From the NCBI RefSeq assembly GCF_001896135.2, contig NZ_MPOH02000015.1, positions 1-64,000 on the forward strand: DNA of 64,000 nt, in the 5' to 3' direction. The DNA is from Streptomyces phaeoluteigriseus. Its GTDB lineage: Bacteria; Actinomycetota; Actinomycetes; Streptomycetales; Streptomycetaceae. The notes under the pieces were generated by a model that did not search any database, was not told the origin of the DNA, and saw only the letters and a list, made by a program, of their open reading frames with translations. Positions 51,949 to 59,859 of the stretch are shown here, in pieces; the first letter of the stretch is position 1, and each line of letters begins with the position of its first letter. Position numbers and translations under genes: made by a program.

Positions 51949-52206
51949 ATGAGTGACCGCATCACGGTCGAGGAACTGGCCGAACTGATGAAGAAGTCCG
52001 CGGGCGTCACCGTCGCCTCGGACGACCTCCAGCGGCAGTACGACATCGGGTTCGACGCCCTCGGCATCGACTCGCTCGGACTGCTCGGCATCGTGGGCGA
52101 GCTGGAGAACCGCTACGGCACGCCGATGCCCCCGGACGCGGAGCGCAGCAAGACGCCCCGGCAGTTCCTCGACCAAGTCAACAGTGCTCTCCTGGCAGGG
52201 GCGTGA
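51949..52206 (+). CDS. Acyl carrier protein (WhiE ORFV-like)
   Basis: An 85-residue ACP, ATG 51949 preceded by AAAGGAGAGGG. The phosphopantetheine attachment serine is Ser42 in GIDSLGLLGIVGEL. It carries the growing polyketide for the KSalpha/KSbeta pair. The 77-bp gap upstream contains a short repeat (AGAGGAACAG twice). The stop is directly followed by the aromatase start. Confidence 0.95.
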   Translation: MSDRITVEELAELMKKSAGVTVASDDLQRQYDIGFDALGIDSLGLLGIVGELENRYGTPMPPDAERSKTPRQFLDQVNSALLAGA

Positions 52207-52207
52207 C

Positions 52208-52687
52208 ATGTCCGCACACACCGAGAACGAGATCGTCATCGCCGCCCCGCTCGACCTGGTCTGGGACATGACCAACGACGTGGCGAACTGGCCGCAGCTG
52301 TTCACCGAGTACGCCTCGGCCGAGATCCTGCGGCAGGAGGGCGAGAAGACCACCTTCCGGCTCACCATGCACCCCGACGAGAACGGCAAGGTGTGGAGCT
52401 GGGTCTCCGAGCGTGAGGCGGACCGCGACACGCTCACCGTGCGGGCCCGCCGCGTCGAGACCGGACCGTTCGCCTTCATGAACATCCGGTGGCACTACGA
52501 GGAGGTGCCGCAGGGCACCCGGATGGTGTGGACCCAGGACTTCGAGATGAAGCCCGACGCTCCCGTGGACGACGCCTGGATGACCGACAACATCAATCGG
52601 AACTCCAAGGTCCAGATGGCCCTGATCCGGGACCGCATCGAGCAGGCGGCCACGGAGCACCGGCCCGTGCCGAGCCTGGCCGACTGA
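52208..52687 (+). CDS. Aromatase/cyclase, SRPBCC family (WhiE ORFVI-like)
   Basis: A 159-residue START-like polyketide aromatase/cyclase: NEIVIAAPLDLVWDMTNDVANWPQLFTEYASAEIL at the N-terminus and the conserved NIRWHYEEVPQGTRMVWTQDFEMKPDAPVDDAWM later. It shapes first-ring cyclisation of the polyketide bound to the ACP. It begins one base after the ACP stop and precedes the second cyclase by 16 bp. Confidence 0.93.
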   Translation: MSAHTENEIVIAAPLDLVWDMTNDVANWPQLFTEYASAEILRQEGEKTTFRLTMHPDENGKVWSWVSEREADRDTLTVRARRVETGPFAFMNIRWHYEEVPQGTRMVWTQDFEMKPDAPVDDAWMTDNINRNSKVQMALIRDRIEQAATEHRPVPSLAD

Positions 52688-52703
52688 GCCGGACGGAGGA
52701 CGG

Positions 52704-53039
52704 ATGACGCACCAGAGCCTGATCGTCGCCCGGATGGCCCCGGGGTCCGCCCCGGACATCGCGAAGCTGTTCGAGGAGTCGGACCGTGGGGAGCTGCCGC
52801 ACCTCATCGGTGTCTCCCGGCGCAGTCTCTTCCAGTTCGACGACGTGTACCTGCATCTCATCGAGTCCGAGCAGGACCCGGGGCCCGCGATCGCCAAGGC
52901 GGTCGGGCACCCCGAGTTCCGGGACATCAGCGAGCGGCTGACCGCGTACGTCAGCGCCTACGACCCCGCGACCTGGCGGTCGCCGAAGGACGCGATGGCG
53001 CACTGCTTCTACCGCTGGGAGCGGAGTCCCACGGCCTGA
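52704..53039 (+). CDS. Polyketide cyclase, TcmI family (WhiE ORFVII-like)
   Basis: A 111-residue dimeric alpha/beta-barrel cyclase. Family features: LIVARMAPGSAPDIAKLFEESDRGELPHLIGVSRRSLFQFDDVYLHLIES and FRDISERLTAYVSAYDPATWRSPKDAMAHCFYRWE. TcmI-type enzymes cyclise later rings of tetracenomycin-like intermediates. It is the last plus-strand gene of the pigment operon and converges on a methyltransferase. Confidence 0.93.
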   Translation: MTHQSLIVARMAPGSAPDIAKLFEESDRGELPHLIGVSRRSLFQFDDVYLHLIESEQDPGPAIAKAVGHPEFRDISERLTAYVSAYDPATWRSPKDAMAHCFYRWERSPTA

Positions 53040-53060
53040 GAAGCCGGTGGTCCGGGGGTG

Positions 53061-54089
53061 TCACGCGGGCACGGTGCAGTCGAACGCGTGCAGGTAGGGG
53101 TTGACCGGCCGGATGTCGTCGATGACCAGGCCCGCCCCGGTCAGCCGGCCCACCATGCTCTCGGTGGTGTGCTTCGCGCCGCCCACGTTGAGGAGCAGCA
53201 GCAGGTCCATCGCGGTGCTGAAGCGCATCGAGGGCGAGTCGTCGACGAGGTTCTCGATGACGACGACCCGTGCGCCGGGCCCGCCGGCCGCCATGACGTT
53301 GCGCAGCGTCCTGGCGGTGCTGTCGTCGTCCCACTCCAGGATGTTCTTGATGATGTACACATCGGCCTGGACGGGGATGGCCTCGCGGCAGTCGCCGGGC
53401 ACGATACGCATCCGGTCCGCGAGCGCGCCGCCCGGACGCAGCCGCGGGTCGGCGTTCTCCACCACGCGGGGCAGGTCGAGCAGCGTCCCGTGGAGTGTGG
53501 GGTACTTCTCCAGCAGGCTGGCCACCACATGCCCCTGGCCGCCGCCGATGTCGGCGACGGAGGCGCTCCCCGACAGGTCGAGGAGCTGGGCGACGTCCCG
53601 TGCGGACTGCGCGCTGGACGTGGTCATCGCGCGGTTGAAGACGAGGGCGGATTCGGGCGCGTCCTCGTTGAGGTAGGTGAAGAACTCCTTGCCGTACAGG
53701 TCCTGGACGACGTTGTGGCCGGTGCGCACGGCCTCGTCGAGCTTGGGCCAGGCGTCCCAGGTCCACGGCTCGGTGCACCACAGGGTGATGTAGCGCAGGC
53801 TGTGCGGATCGTCCTCGCGCAGCAGGCGGGACATCTCGGTGTGCGCGAAGGTTCCGTCGCCCTGTTCGGCGAAGACGCCGTAGCAGGACATGGCCCGCAA
53901 CAGCCGTCGCAGGGGCTTGGGTTCGGTCTTCACCGCGGCCGCGAGGTCCTCCACGGCCATGGGGCTGTCCCCGAGGGCGTCGGCGATGCCCAGGCGGGCC
54001 GTCGCGCGGAGGGCGGCGGCACAGGCCGCCCCGAACACCAGCTCCCGCAGCCGCATGGACGGCGCCGGGGCAGTTTCTGCGGTCGTCAT
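53061..54089 (-). CDS. O-methyltransferase, family 2
   Basis: A 342-residue methyltransferase with an N-terminal dimerisation winged helix (MRLRELVFGAACAAALRATARLGIADALG) and a Rossmann catalytic domain: SVADIGGGQGHVVASLLEKYP (SAM binding), IVPGDCREAIPVQADVYIIKNILEWDDD (with the position of the catalytic-type His replaced by Asn in IIKNILEWDDD). Family members methylate phenolic hydroxyls of aromatic polyketides. The convergent position next to the cyclase suggests tailoring of the pigment. The replacement of His by Asn is read from motif alignment only and could reduce activity. Confidence 0.88.
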   Translation of the reverse strand: MTTAETAPAPSMRLRELVFGAACAAALRATARLGIADALGDSPMAVEDLAAAVKTEPKPLRRLLRAMSCYGVFAEQGDGTFAHTEMSRLLREDDPHSLRYITLWCTEPWTWDAWPKLDEAVRTGHNVVQDLYGKEFFTYLNEDAPESALVFNRAMTTSSAQSARDVAQLLDLSGSASVADIGGGQGHVVASLLEKYPTLHGTLLDLPRVVENADPRLRPGGALADRMRIVPGDCREAIPVQADVYIIKNILEWDDDSTARTLRNVMAAGGPGARVVVIENLVDDSPSMRFSTAMDLLLLLNVGGAKHTTESMVGRLTGAGLVIDDIRPVNPYLHAFDCTVPA

Positions 54090-54134
54090 GTGCCGCCTTT
54101 CTCTTTCGTCGTGTTCACGGGTGGATACGACCGG

Positions 54135-55189
54135 TCAGCACAGGCCCGCGGGCCTGGACACCTGGCAGGTGTTGGCCTCGAAGGTGTTGGCCTTGGCGGT
54201 CTCCTGGTCGACGAGGTCGGCCGGGGAGTTTCCGCTCAGTTCGTTGTCGCTGATCCGGTTCCGCTCGCTGGACGTGCCGACGAAGCTCTTGAACAGCACG
54301 ATGCCGCCGGACAGCGGGGACTTGCCGGCGTTGTCCCGGATGACGTTCTGCGTGATCAGGGTGTCCTCGGTGCCGGTCAGGACGATGCCGGAGCCCTGGA
54401 GGGCGTCGAGCCGCGCGGTCTTGGGGCAGGACTTGTTGTTGCGCACGATGCGGTTCTCGGCGACGGTCACCTTGCCGGCCCTGGGCTTGTTCTCGTCGCC
54501 GACGAGGAACACTCCCGCGCAGTTGCCGGTGAGGTGGTTGCCGGCGACGGTGAGGTTGCGCAGCCGGCGCACGGTGACGCCGATCCGGTTGCCCTCCAGC
54601 CGGTTGCGCTCGACGAGCGTGCCGTCGGTGTCGGTGGCGCCCTTCTCGGCGCTGATGGTGTTGGCGAGGAAGAGGCCCGCGTCGCCGTTGTCCCGGGCGG
54701 TGTTGCCGCGGAACACACCGCGGACCGACCCTTCCTGGGCGATGCCCCACACCCCGTTCTTCACCGCGGTGACATTGCGCACGGTCAGACCGTCGGTGGC
54801 GACGGCGTACACACCACTGCGGGTGAAGCCGGTGACGGTGAGGGAGGCGAGGGTGACGCCCTCGACCTTGTGCTTGTCCGTCCCGACCACGCAGACGCCG
54901 TTGCGCCCACGGCGCAGGTGCCGGCGGCCTTGGCGGCCGGTTCGATCACGACGCCCCGGCCCACGCCGCGCAGGGTGAGTCCGGGTGTGGTCACGGTGAC
55001 GCTCTCCCGGTACGTGCCCGGGGTGATCAGCACCGTGTCGCCGGACGCCGCGGCGTCCACGGCCTTCTGGATGGACTGTCCCTCGTGGACCACATGGGTC
55101 GTGTGACCGGCGGACGCCGGAGCGGCGCCGAGGCTCGCCCCCACGACAGTGGCGGTGCACGCGAGATACACGAAATGGCATTTCTTCAT
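54135..55189 (-). CDS. Secreted right-handed parallel beta-helix protein (apparent frameshift near 54905)
   Basis: About 351 residues if read through. ATG 55189 opens a signal peptide (MKKCHFVYLACTATVVGASLGAAPASAG), then a NosD/pectate-lyase-like beta helix: SIQKAVDAAASGDTVLITPGTYRESVTV, and after the shift repeated Asn/Asp ladder rungs (NGVWGIAQEGSVRGVFRGNTARDNGDAGLFLANT, NRLEGNRIGVTVRRLRNLTVAGNHLTGNCAGVFL). The first frame loses sense after TCAVG, and the second begins at NGVCVVGTDKHKVEG; one missing base near 54905 reconciles them. It may act on or bind polysaccharide. The catalytic residues are not identifiable. Confidence 0.82.
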
Positions 55190-55369
55190 ATTCCGGACGA
55201 TATGCGCGTCAGGTCGGTGGCCCGGCGATATCGGCCGTCCGGTGGCGTGTTGCGGGACGCCCGGTCGTCCGCGTACCTCCAGGGCACCCGCGCGGACCGA
55301 CGGGCCGTCGCCGGTACACCGCGCTACTCTGCGCAGATCTGTCCGTTTTGCCCTTTCCTGGAGGTGGTC

Positions 55370-55783
55370 ATGGCCTCGCGCCTCAACCCGTACATCAGCT
55401 TCGGCGGCAACGCCCGGCAGGCGATGGAGTTCTACAAGGACGTCTTCGGCGGCACCCTGGCCCTCAACACCTACGGGGAGTCGGGACAGCAGGACACGCC
55501 GGAGGCCGACCAGATCATGCACGCGATGCTGGAGACCCCCAGCGGCTTCACCCTGATGGGCGCGGACACCCCGCCCGGGATGAACGTCACGCAGGGCGAC
55601 AACTTCTCCGTCAGCCTCAGCGGCGACGACGACGCCGAGCTGCGCGGCTACTGGGAGAAGCTGTCCGCCGGCGGCTCGGTGGCCGTCCCGCTGGAGAGGC
55701 AGATGTGGGGCGACGTGTTCGGCATGTGCACCGACCGCTTCGGCGTCCCCTGGATGGTGAACATCAGCGAGCCCCAAGCCTGA
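55370..55783 (+). CDS. VOC-family protein (PhnB/glyoxalase-like)
   Basis: A 137-residue protein from ATG 55370, preceded by GGAGGTGG. It is a single vicinal-oxygen-chelate domain of the PhnB-like type: MASRLNPYISFGGNARQAMEFYKDVFGGTLALNTYGE, then DTPEADQIMHAMLETPSGFTLMGADTPP and MWGDVFGMCTDRFGVPWMVN. Such domains bind small metal-chelating ligands; the exact role is unknown. Monocistronic, divergent from the beta-helix gene. Confidence 0.9.
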   Translation: MASRLNPYISFGGNARQAMEFYKDVFGGTLALNTYGESGQQDTPEADQIMHAMLETPSGFTLMGADTPPGMNVTQGDNFSVSLSGDDDAELRGYWEKLSAGGSVAVPLERQMWGDVFGMCTDRFGVPWMVNISEPQA

Positions 55784-55902
55784 CCGGAGTGGCCCGGCGC
55801 CGTCATCGTCGGCCTCGGCCCGACCCGACGTAGCGTGGCGCGCACAGCGCGGCCGGCACCAGCGGGGCCGAGGCTCACGACGGTCGACTCGATGGTGGCG
55901 CG

Positions 55903-56520
55903 ATGTGTTGGAGTGCGACGGCCGATCTGGTGGCGGGCGCCGGGGTCACCGGCGTCGGACTGGCGTGTGTGACGCGGGTGCGCGATGTGCGGGACCTGCC
56001 GCTCGCCGCGCTGCCGCTCCTGCTCGGCGCCCATCAGCTCGTCGAGGCGATGGTCTGGGACGCGGGCGGCGGCAGCGGGCCCGCCACCGTCGTCTGGGCC
56101 GTCATCGCGCTGCCGTTGCTGGCGGTGTGGGTGCCCGCGGGAGTGTGGTGCGCCGCCCCGCCGCACGCCGGACGCCGGCTGGGCGCCGTTCTCGCGGTCG
56201 GCGTCGCGACCGCCGCGGGACTCGCGTACGGGCTGGCCGTCGGCCCCGTCACCGCCCAGATCCGGGGACACACGATCGGCTATGTGACCGACCTGTCCCA
56301 CCCCGTACTCCTCGTCACGGGCTACCTCCTGGCCACGGTGGGCTCCTTGCTGCTGTCCGGCGACCGGCGGCTGCTGACGCTGGGCGTCTTCGTCGCGGTG
56401 GGCGCGCTGGTCTGCTGGACCCTGTGGCGGCTGGAGTTCGTCTCCACCTGGTGTGCGTTCGCGGCCGTGTGCTCGGTGCTCCTGCTCGGGTGGGTCCGCG
56501 CCCGGCCCGCCCCTCGGTGA
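55903..56520 (+). CDS. DUF6629-like integral membrane protein
   Basis: A 205-residue protein of about seven helices. Its start MCWSATADLVAGAGVTGVGLACVTRVRD and LPLAALPLLLGAHQLVEAMVWD follow the DUF6629 pattern, with His and Glu in helix 2. It ends in a short basic tail. Function is unknown. It is 120 bp downstream of the VOC gene and 234 bp upstream of the DUF2617 gene. Confidence 0.78.
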   Translation: MCWSATADLVAGAGVTGVGLACVTRVRDVRDLPLAALPLLLGAHQLVEAMVWDAGGGSGPATVVWAVIALPLLAVWVPAGVWCAAPPHAGRRLGAVLAVGVATAAGLAYGLAVGPVTAQIRGHTIGYVTDLSHPVLLVTGYLLATVGSLLLSGDRRLLTLGVFVAVGALVCWTLWRLEFVSTWCAFAAVCSVLLLGWVRARPAPR

Positions 56521-56753
56521 GCGTGAGCACGGATCCGGCCGCCCCGAGCCGGACGGCCGTCTGCTCGAACCCCGCCCCGCCGCAGGGCGATCCGGCCTCG
56601 CGCCCGGCGGCGTAGGGTAGGGCCCCGCAGGCGCTTCTACGGACAGCGCCGGGGACCGCGGGCGATCACTCCCGCCCCCGCTGGTCAAACCCCTTGCGCC
56701 ACATGTGCCATACTCGGCGCCGCTTATAGCAAGATCTGACCGGGGGGGTCCAC

Positions 56754-57260
56754 CTGCACGCCATAGCCCTGGACGCCCCCTATCTGGACACGGACGCGGA
56801 CCAGCTCTGCTTCTCGCTGGACCTGGACGAGCGGCCGGCCCTCGCCGAGCACGAGACGACCGTGGGCGGGCTCGACGTACGCCTGCGGCTGCTCGGCGCC
56901 TCGCACCAGGTCTTCGCCGGCCCCGTACGGGAGACCGTGGCGTGCCTGCTGGGCTCCGTGAAGGGTCTGCCCACGACGTTCACCCGCCAACTGCCCGGCT
57001 GGAGCTACGACTTCACGGCCGAAACCCGGCGGCTGGACCCCGCGAGCTTCGGCGACCGGGTGGCGGAGATCCGTCGTGAGGTCGCCGCGAACCCCGACAG
57101 TCTGTGCGGGATCTTCCCCGGTTCACCGGACGCGCTGACGGCCGTCGTCGTCGAGACCGCCGAAGGGCCTCCCCGCGGCGGGCTGGTCTGGCGCACCTGG
57201 CACACGTATCCGCAGCACGGCCAGATCGTATCGACGTACACACGGCTGGAGGCCCGATGA
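56754..57260 (+). CDS. DUF2617-family protein, probable CTG start
   Basis: A 168-residue protein. The conserved frame opens with HAIALDAPYLDTDADQLCFSLDLDERPALAEHE and ends in the typical WRTWHTYPQHGQIVSTYTRL. In frame there is a TAG at 56727 and no ATG, GTG or TTG before the conserved start; a CTG at 56754 lies 6 bp after a G-rich Shine-Dalgarno (56741-56748), and its length matches the family. The GTG at 56862 would cut off 36 conserved residues. It starts a four-gene operon with DUF4247, DUF350 and spermidine synthase. Function unknown. Confidence 0.8.
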   Translation: MHAIALDAPYLDTDADQLCFSLDLDERPALAEHETTVGGLDVRLRLLGASHQVFAGPVRETVACLLGSVKGLPTTFTRQLPGWSYDFTAETRRLDPASFGDRVAEIRREVAANPDSLCGIFPGSPDALTAVVVETAEGPPRGGLVWRTWHTYPQHGQIVSTYTRLEAR

Positions 57261-57661
57261 AGAGCGCCCGACTCGTCCGCGCGGCGGTGGCGGCCGTGCT
57301 GGCCGTGGCCCTGCTCGCCGCCTGCTCCTCCGACGACGGCAACGACGGGGTGCCCCGCGGCTGGATCCGCGACAAGTACACCGAGAGCGGCGCGGACTGG
57401 GTCGTCGCGGGCAAGTCCCCGACCCAGGTCGCCGACGCCATCCACGGCCACCGCCAGGCGCTCGACCGCGCGTCCGGCGAGAGCATGCAGTTCCTGCGCT
57501 ACGGCGACGACATGGTCACCGTGTCGCCGTACCGGAGCGGCAGCCGGATCGAGATCGAGGACTACCGCAACGGCTATCACCGGCACAGCCGGCACCTCAC
57601 GTACTGGCCCGACCCGGACAGCGACAGCTTCCGCGGCGGCGGCCCCGGCGAAGGCAAGTGA
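57257..57661 (+). CDS. DUF4247 lipoprotein
   Basis: A 134-residue lipoprotein with lipobox LAAC (signal MKSARLVRAAVAAVLAVALLAACSS). The mature part has the DUF4247 pattern: PRGWIRDKYTESGADWVVAGKSPTQVADAIHGHRQALDR, then MVTVSPYRSGSRIEIEDYRNGYHRH. ATG 57257 overlaps the DUF2617 stop (ATGA). It sits outside the membrane and may bind a partner of the downstream membrane proteins. Function unknown. Confidence 0.88.
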   Translation: MKSARLVRAAVAAVLAVALLAACSSDDGNDGVPRGWIRDKYTESGADWVVAGKSPTQVADAIHGHRQALDRASGESMQFLRYGDDMVTVSPYRSGSRIEIEDYRNGYHRHSRHLTYWPDPDSDSFRGGGPGEGK

Positions 57662-57731
57662 CACCCGGCGGACCTGCCCCACGTGTGACTCACCACCAGA
57701 CCCTGACGACGCCGTCAAGAAAGGCAACACA

Positions 57732-58172
57732 GTGACCGAGATCTTCGAGTCGACGGGCGAGGCCCTGCTCTACGGAGTCGTGGGCCTGGCCGTGATGGCC
57801 GTCGGCTTCATCGCCCTCGACCTCGTCACGCCCGGCAAGCTGTTCCACGTGGTCTGGGTGGACCGCAACCGCGGCGCGGCCGTCCTGCTGGGCAGCCAGT
57901 CGATCGCCGTCGGCCTCGTCGTCATGGAGGCCATCCGGGCCAGCGAGTCCGAACAAGGCCTCGGGTACGGACTGTTGAGCACGCTCCTCTACGGCCTCGC
58001 CGGAGTGCTGGTGATGACGCTGGTCGGCATCGTGATCGGGCACCTCACGCCGGGCCGGATGGGCGAGGTCGCCCTCGACGACAGCAGCGACGGCCGCCCG
58101 CACCCGGCCGCCTGGGTGCAGGCCGGGATGTACCTCGGCACCGCCCTCATGGTCGGCGCGGCACTGTCATAA
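57732..58172 (+). CDS. DUF350-family membrane protein
   Basis: A 146-residue membrane protein from a GTG start with four helices (ALLYGVVGLAVMAVGFIALDLV, GAAVLLGSQSIAVGLVVMEAI, GYGLLSTLLYGLAGVLVMTLVGIVIGHLTPG, AGMYLGTALMVGAAL). This is the DUF350 architecture, found next to spermidine-synthase-like genes in many bacteria. It is the third gene of the operon. Confidence 0.9.
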   Translation: MTEIFESTGEALLYGVVGLAVMAVGFIALDLVTPGKLFHVVWVDRNRGAAVLLGSQSIAVGLVVMEAIRASESEQGLGYGLLSTLLYGLAGVLVMTLVGIVIGHLTPGRMGEVALDDSSDGRPHPAAWVQAGMYLGTALMVGAALS

Positions 58173-58183
58173 GCACCGCACCC

Positions 58184-59785
58184 GTGAGCACCACCGCACT
58201 TCGGGGCCGCGACACCCCGGCGCCCTCCCGCCCCCCGGCCGTCCGGTACACCCGGGGGGCGCGCTTCCTCCTGCTGCTCGCCGTCTTCCTCTGCGCCGCC
58301 TGCGGCCTCGTCTACGAGCTGGCGCTCACCGCGCTGGGCAGCTACCTCATCGGCAACTCCGTCCTGCAGACCTCCGTGGTCATCTCCGTGATGGTCTTCG
58401 CGATGGGCCTCGGCTCGCTCGCCGCCAAACCGCTGCGCCGCCGCGCGGTCGGCGCCTTCGCACTCGTCGAGGGCGCTCTCGCACTCGTCGGCGGGCTGTC
58501 CGTGCTGGTGCTATACGCCGCGTTCGCCTGGCTCCAGCTCTACACCCCGGCGATGATCGTGATCACGCTGGTGGTGGGCCTCCTGATCGGGGCCGAGATC
58601 CCGCTGCTGATGACACTGCTGCAACGGATCCGGCGGCAGGAGGCGGGCAGCGCCGTCGCCGACATGTTCGCCGTCGACTACATCGGGGCACTGGTCGGCG
58701 GGCTGTGCTTCCCGCTGCTGCTCCTGCCGACGTTCGGACAGCTGCGGGGCGCGCTGGTGGTCGGCGCGGTCAACGCGGTGGCCGGCGTCCTCGTGGTCCT
58801 GTTCATCTTCCGCAGGCAGACCCGGCGTTTCGTCCAGGTCGGCCTCCTGTCCGGGGTGAGCGCCGTACTGGCCGTGCTCGGCACGGCGTACGTGCTCGCG
58901 GACGACCTGGAGGTCACCGCGCGCCAGCAGATGTACCGGGACCCGATCGTGCACGCCGAGACGACGCCGTACCAGGACATCGTCGTCACCCGCGCCACCG
59001 CCTTCACCGGCGGTGACGACACGCGCCTCTTCCTCAACGGCGACCTCCAGTTCAGCTCCGTCGACGAGTACCGCTACCACGAGTCGCTCGTCCACCCCGC
59101 GCTGTCCGCACGGCGCGACGAGGTGCTGATCCTGGGCGGCGGTGACGGCCTCGCCCTGCGCGAGGTCCTGCGGTACGACGACGTACGCCAGGTGACGCTC
59201 GTCGAGCTGGACCCGGCGATGACGAAGCTCGCCCGCGACTTCGAGCCGCTGCGCGAGCTGAACGACCGGGCGTTCGCCGACCCGAGGGTCCAGGTGGTCA
59301 ACGCCGACGCGTTCAACTGGCTGCGCACCGCCCGGCAGCGGTACGACGCGGTGATCATCGACTTCCCCGACCCGGACACGGCCGCGCTGGCCAAGCTGTA
59401 CTCGGTGGAGTTCTACACCCTGCTCGGCCAGGTCCTGACGCCGCGGAGCCAGGTCGTGGTGCAGAGCGGGTCGCCGTTCTTCGCGCCGAAGACGTTCTGG
59501 TCGATCGCGGCGACCGTCGAGACGGCCGGGTACACGACCACCGAGTTCCAGGTGGACGTGCCGAGCTTCGGCAACTGGGGTTTCGTGCTGGCCACCCGCG
59601 GCGGCACCACTCCCCCGGCGCTGCGACTGGCGCCCGAGGCCCCGCGCCTGCGCTACCTGGACGACTCGGTCCTGACGGCGGCCACGGTGTTCCCCGTCGA
59701 CCGCCGCCGCGAGGACGTACGGCCGAGCACGCTTATGGAGCCGACGGTCCTGGAGTACGTGCTCGACGAGTGGAAGAACTACTGA
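58184..59785 (+). CDS. Membrane-fused spermidine synthase-like protein
   Basis: A 533-residue protein. The N-terminal half has about seven helices (residues about 27-235). The C-terminal half is a spermidine-synthase-type aminopropyltransferase Rossmann domain: LFLNGDLQFSSVDEYRYHESLVHPALSARRDEVLILGGGDGLALREVLRY, VTLVELDPAM and YDAVIIDFPDPDTAALAKLYSVEFYTLL. The transferase may use decarboxylated SAM, or may have another donor role because it is membrane-bound. Conserved gene order with DUF350, DUF4247 and DUF2617 suggests one envelope-located pathway. Confidence 0.92.
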   Translation: MSTTALRGRDTPAPSRPPAVRYTRGARFLLLLAVFLCAACGLVYELALTALGSYLIGNSVLQTSVVISVMVFAMGLGSLAAKPLRRRAVGAFALVEGALALVGGLSVLVLYAAFAWLQLYTPAMIVITLVVGLLIGAEIPLLMTLLQRIRRQEAGSAVADMFAVDYIGALVGGLCFPLLLLPTFGQLRGALVVGAVNAVAGVLVVLFIFRRQTRRFVQVGLLSGVSAVLAVLGTAYVLADDLEVTARQQMYRDPIVHAETTPYQDIVVTRATAFTGGDDTRLFLNGDLQFSSVDEYRYHESLVHPALSARRDEVLILGGGDGLALREVLRYDDVRQVTLVELDPAMTKLARDFEPLRELNDRAFADPRVQVVNADAFNWLRTARQRYDAVIIDFPDPDTAALAKLYSVEFYTLLGQVLTPRSQVVVQSGSPFFAPKTFWSIAATVETAGYTTTEFQVDVPSFGNWGFVLATRGGTTPPALRLAPEAPRLRYLDDSVLTAATVFPVDRRREDVRPSTLMEPTVLEYVLDEWKNY

Positions 59786-59802
59786 GCCCACTACTGAGCC
59801 CG

Positions 59803-59848
59803 CCGGGCGGAGCCGTGGTGGGGCCGTGGTGGCGCCGGCTCCGCCCGG
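59803..59848. terminator. Bidirectional terminator between convergent genes
   Basis: A perfect 13-bp stem (59803-59815 with 59836-59848) in the 74-bp gap between the spermidine synthase gene and ligA. Confidence 0.75.
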
Positions 59849-59859
59849 GGCGGTCACGG

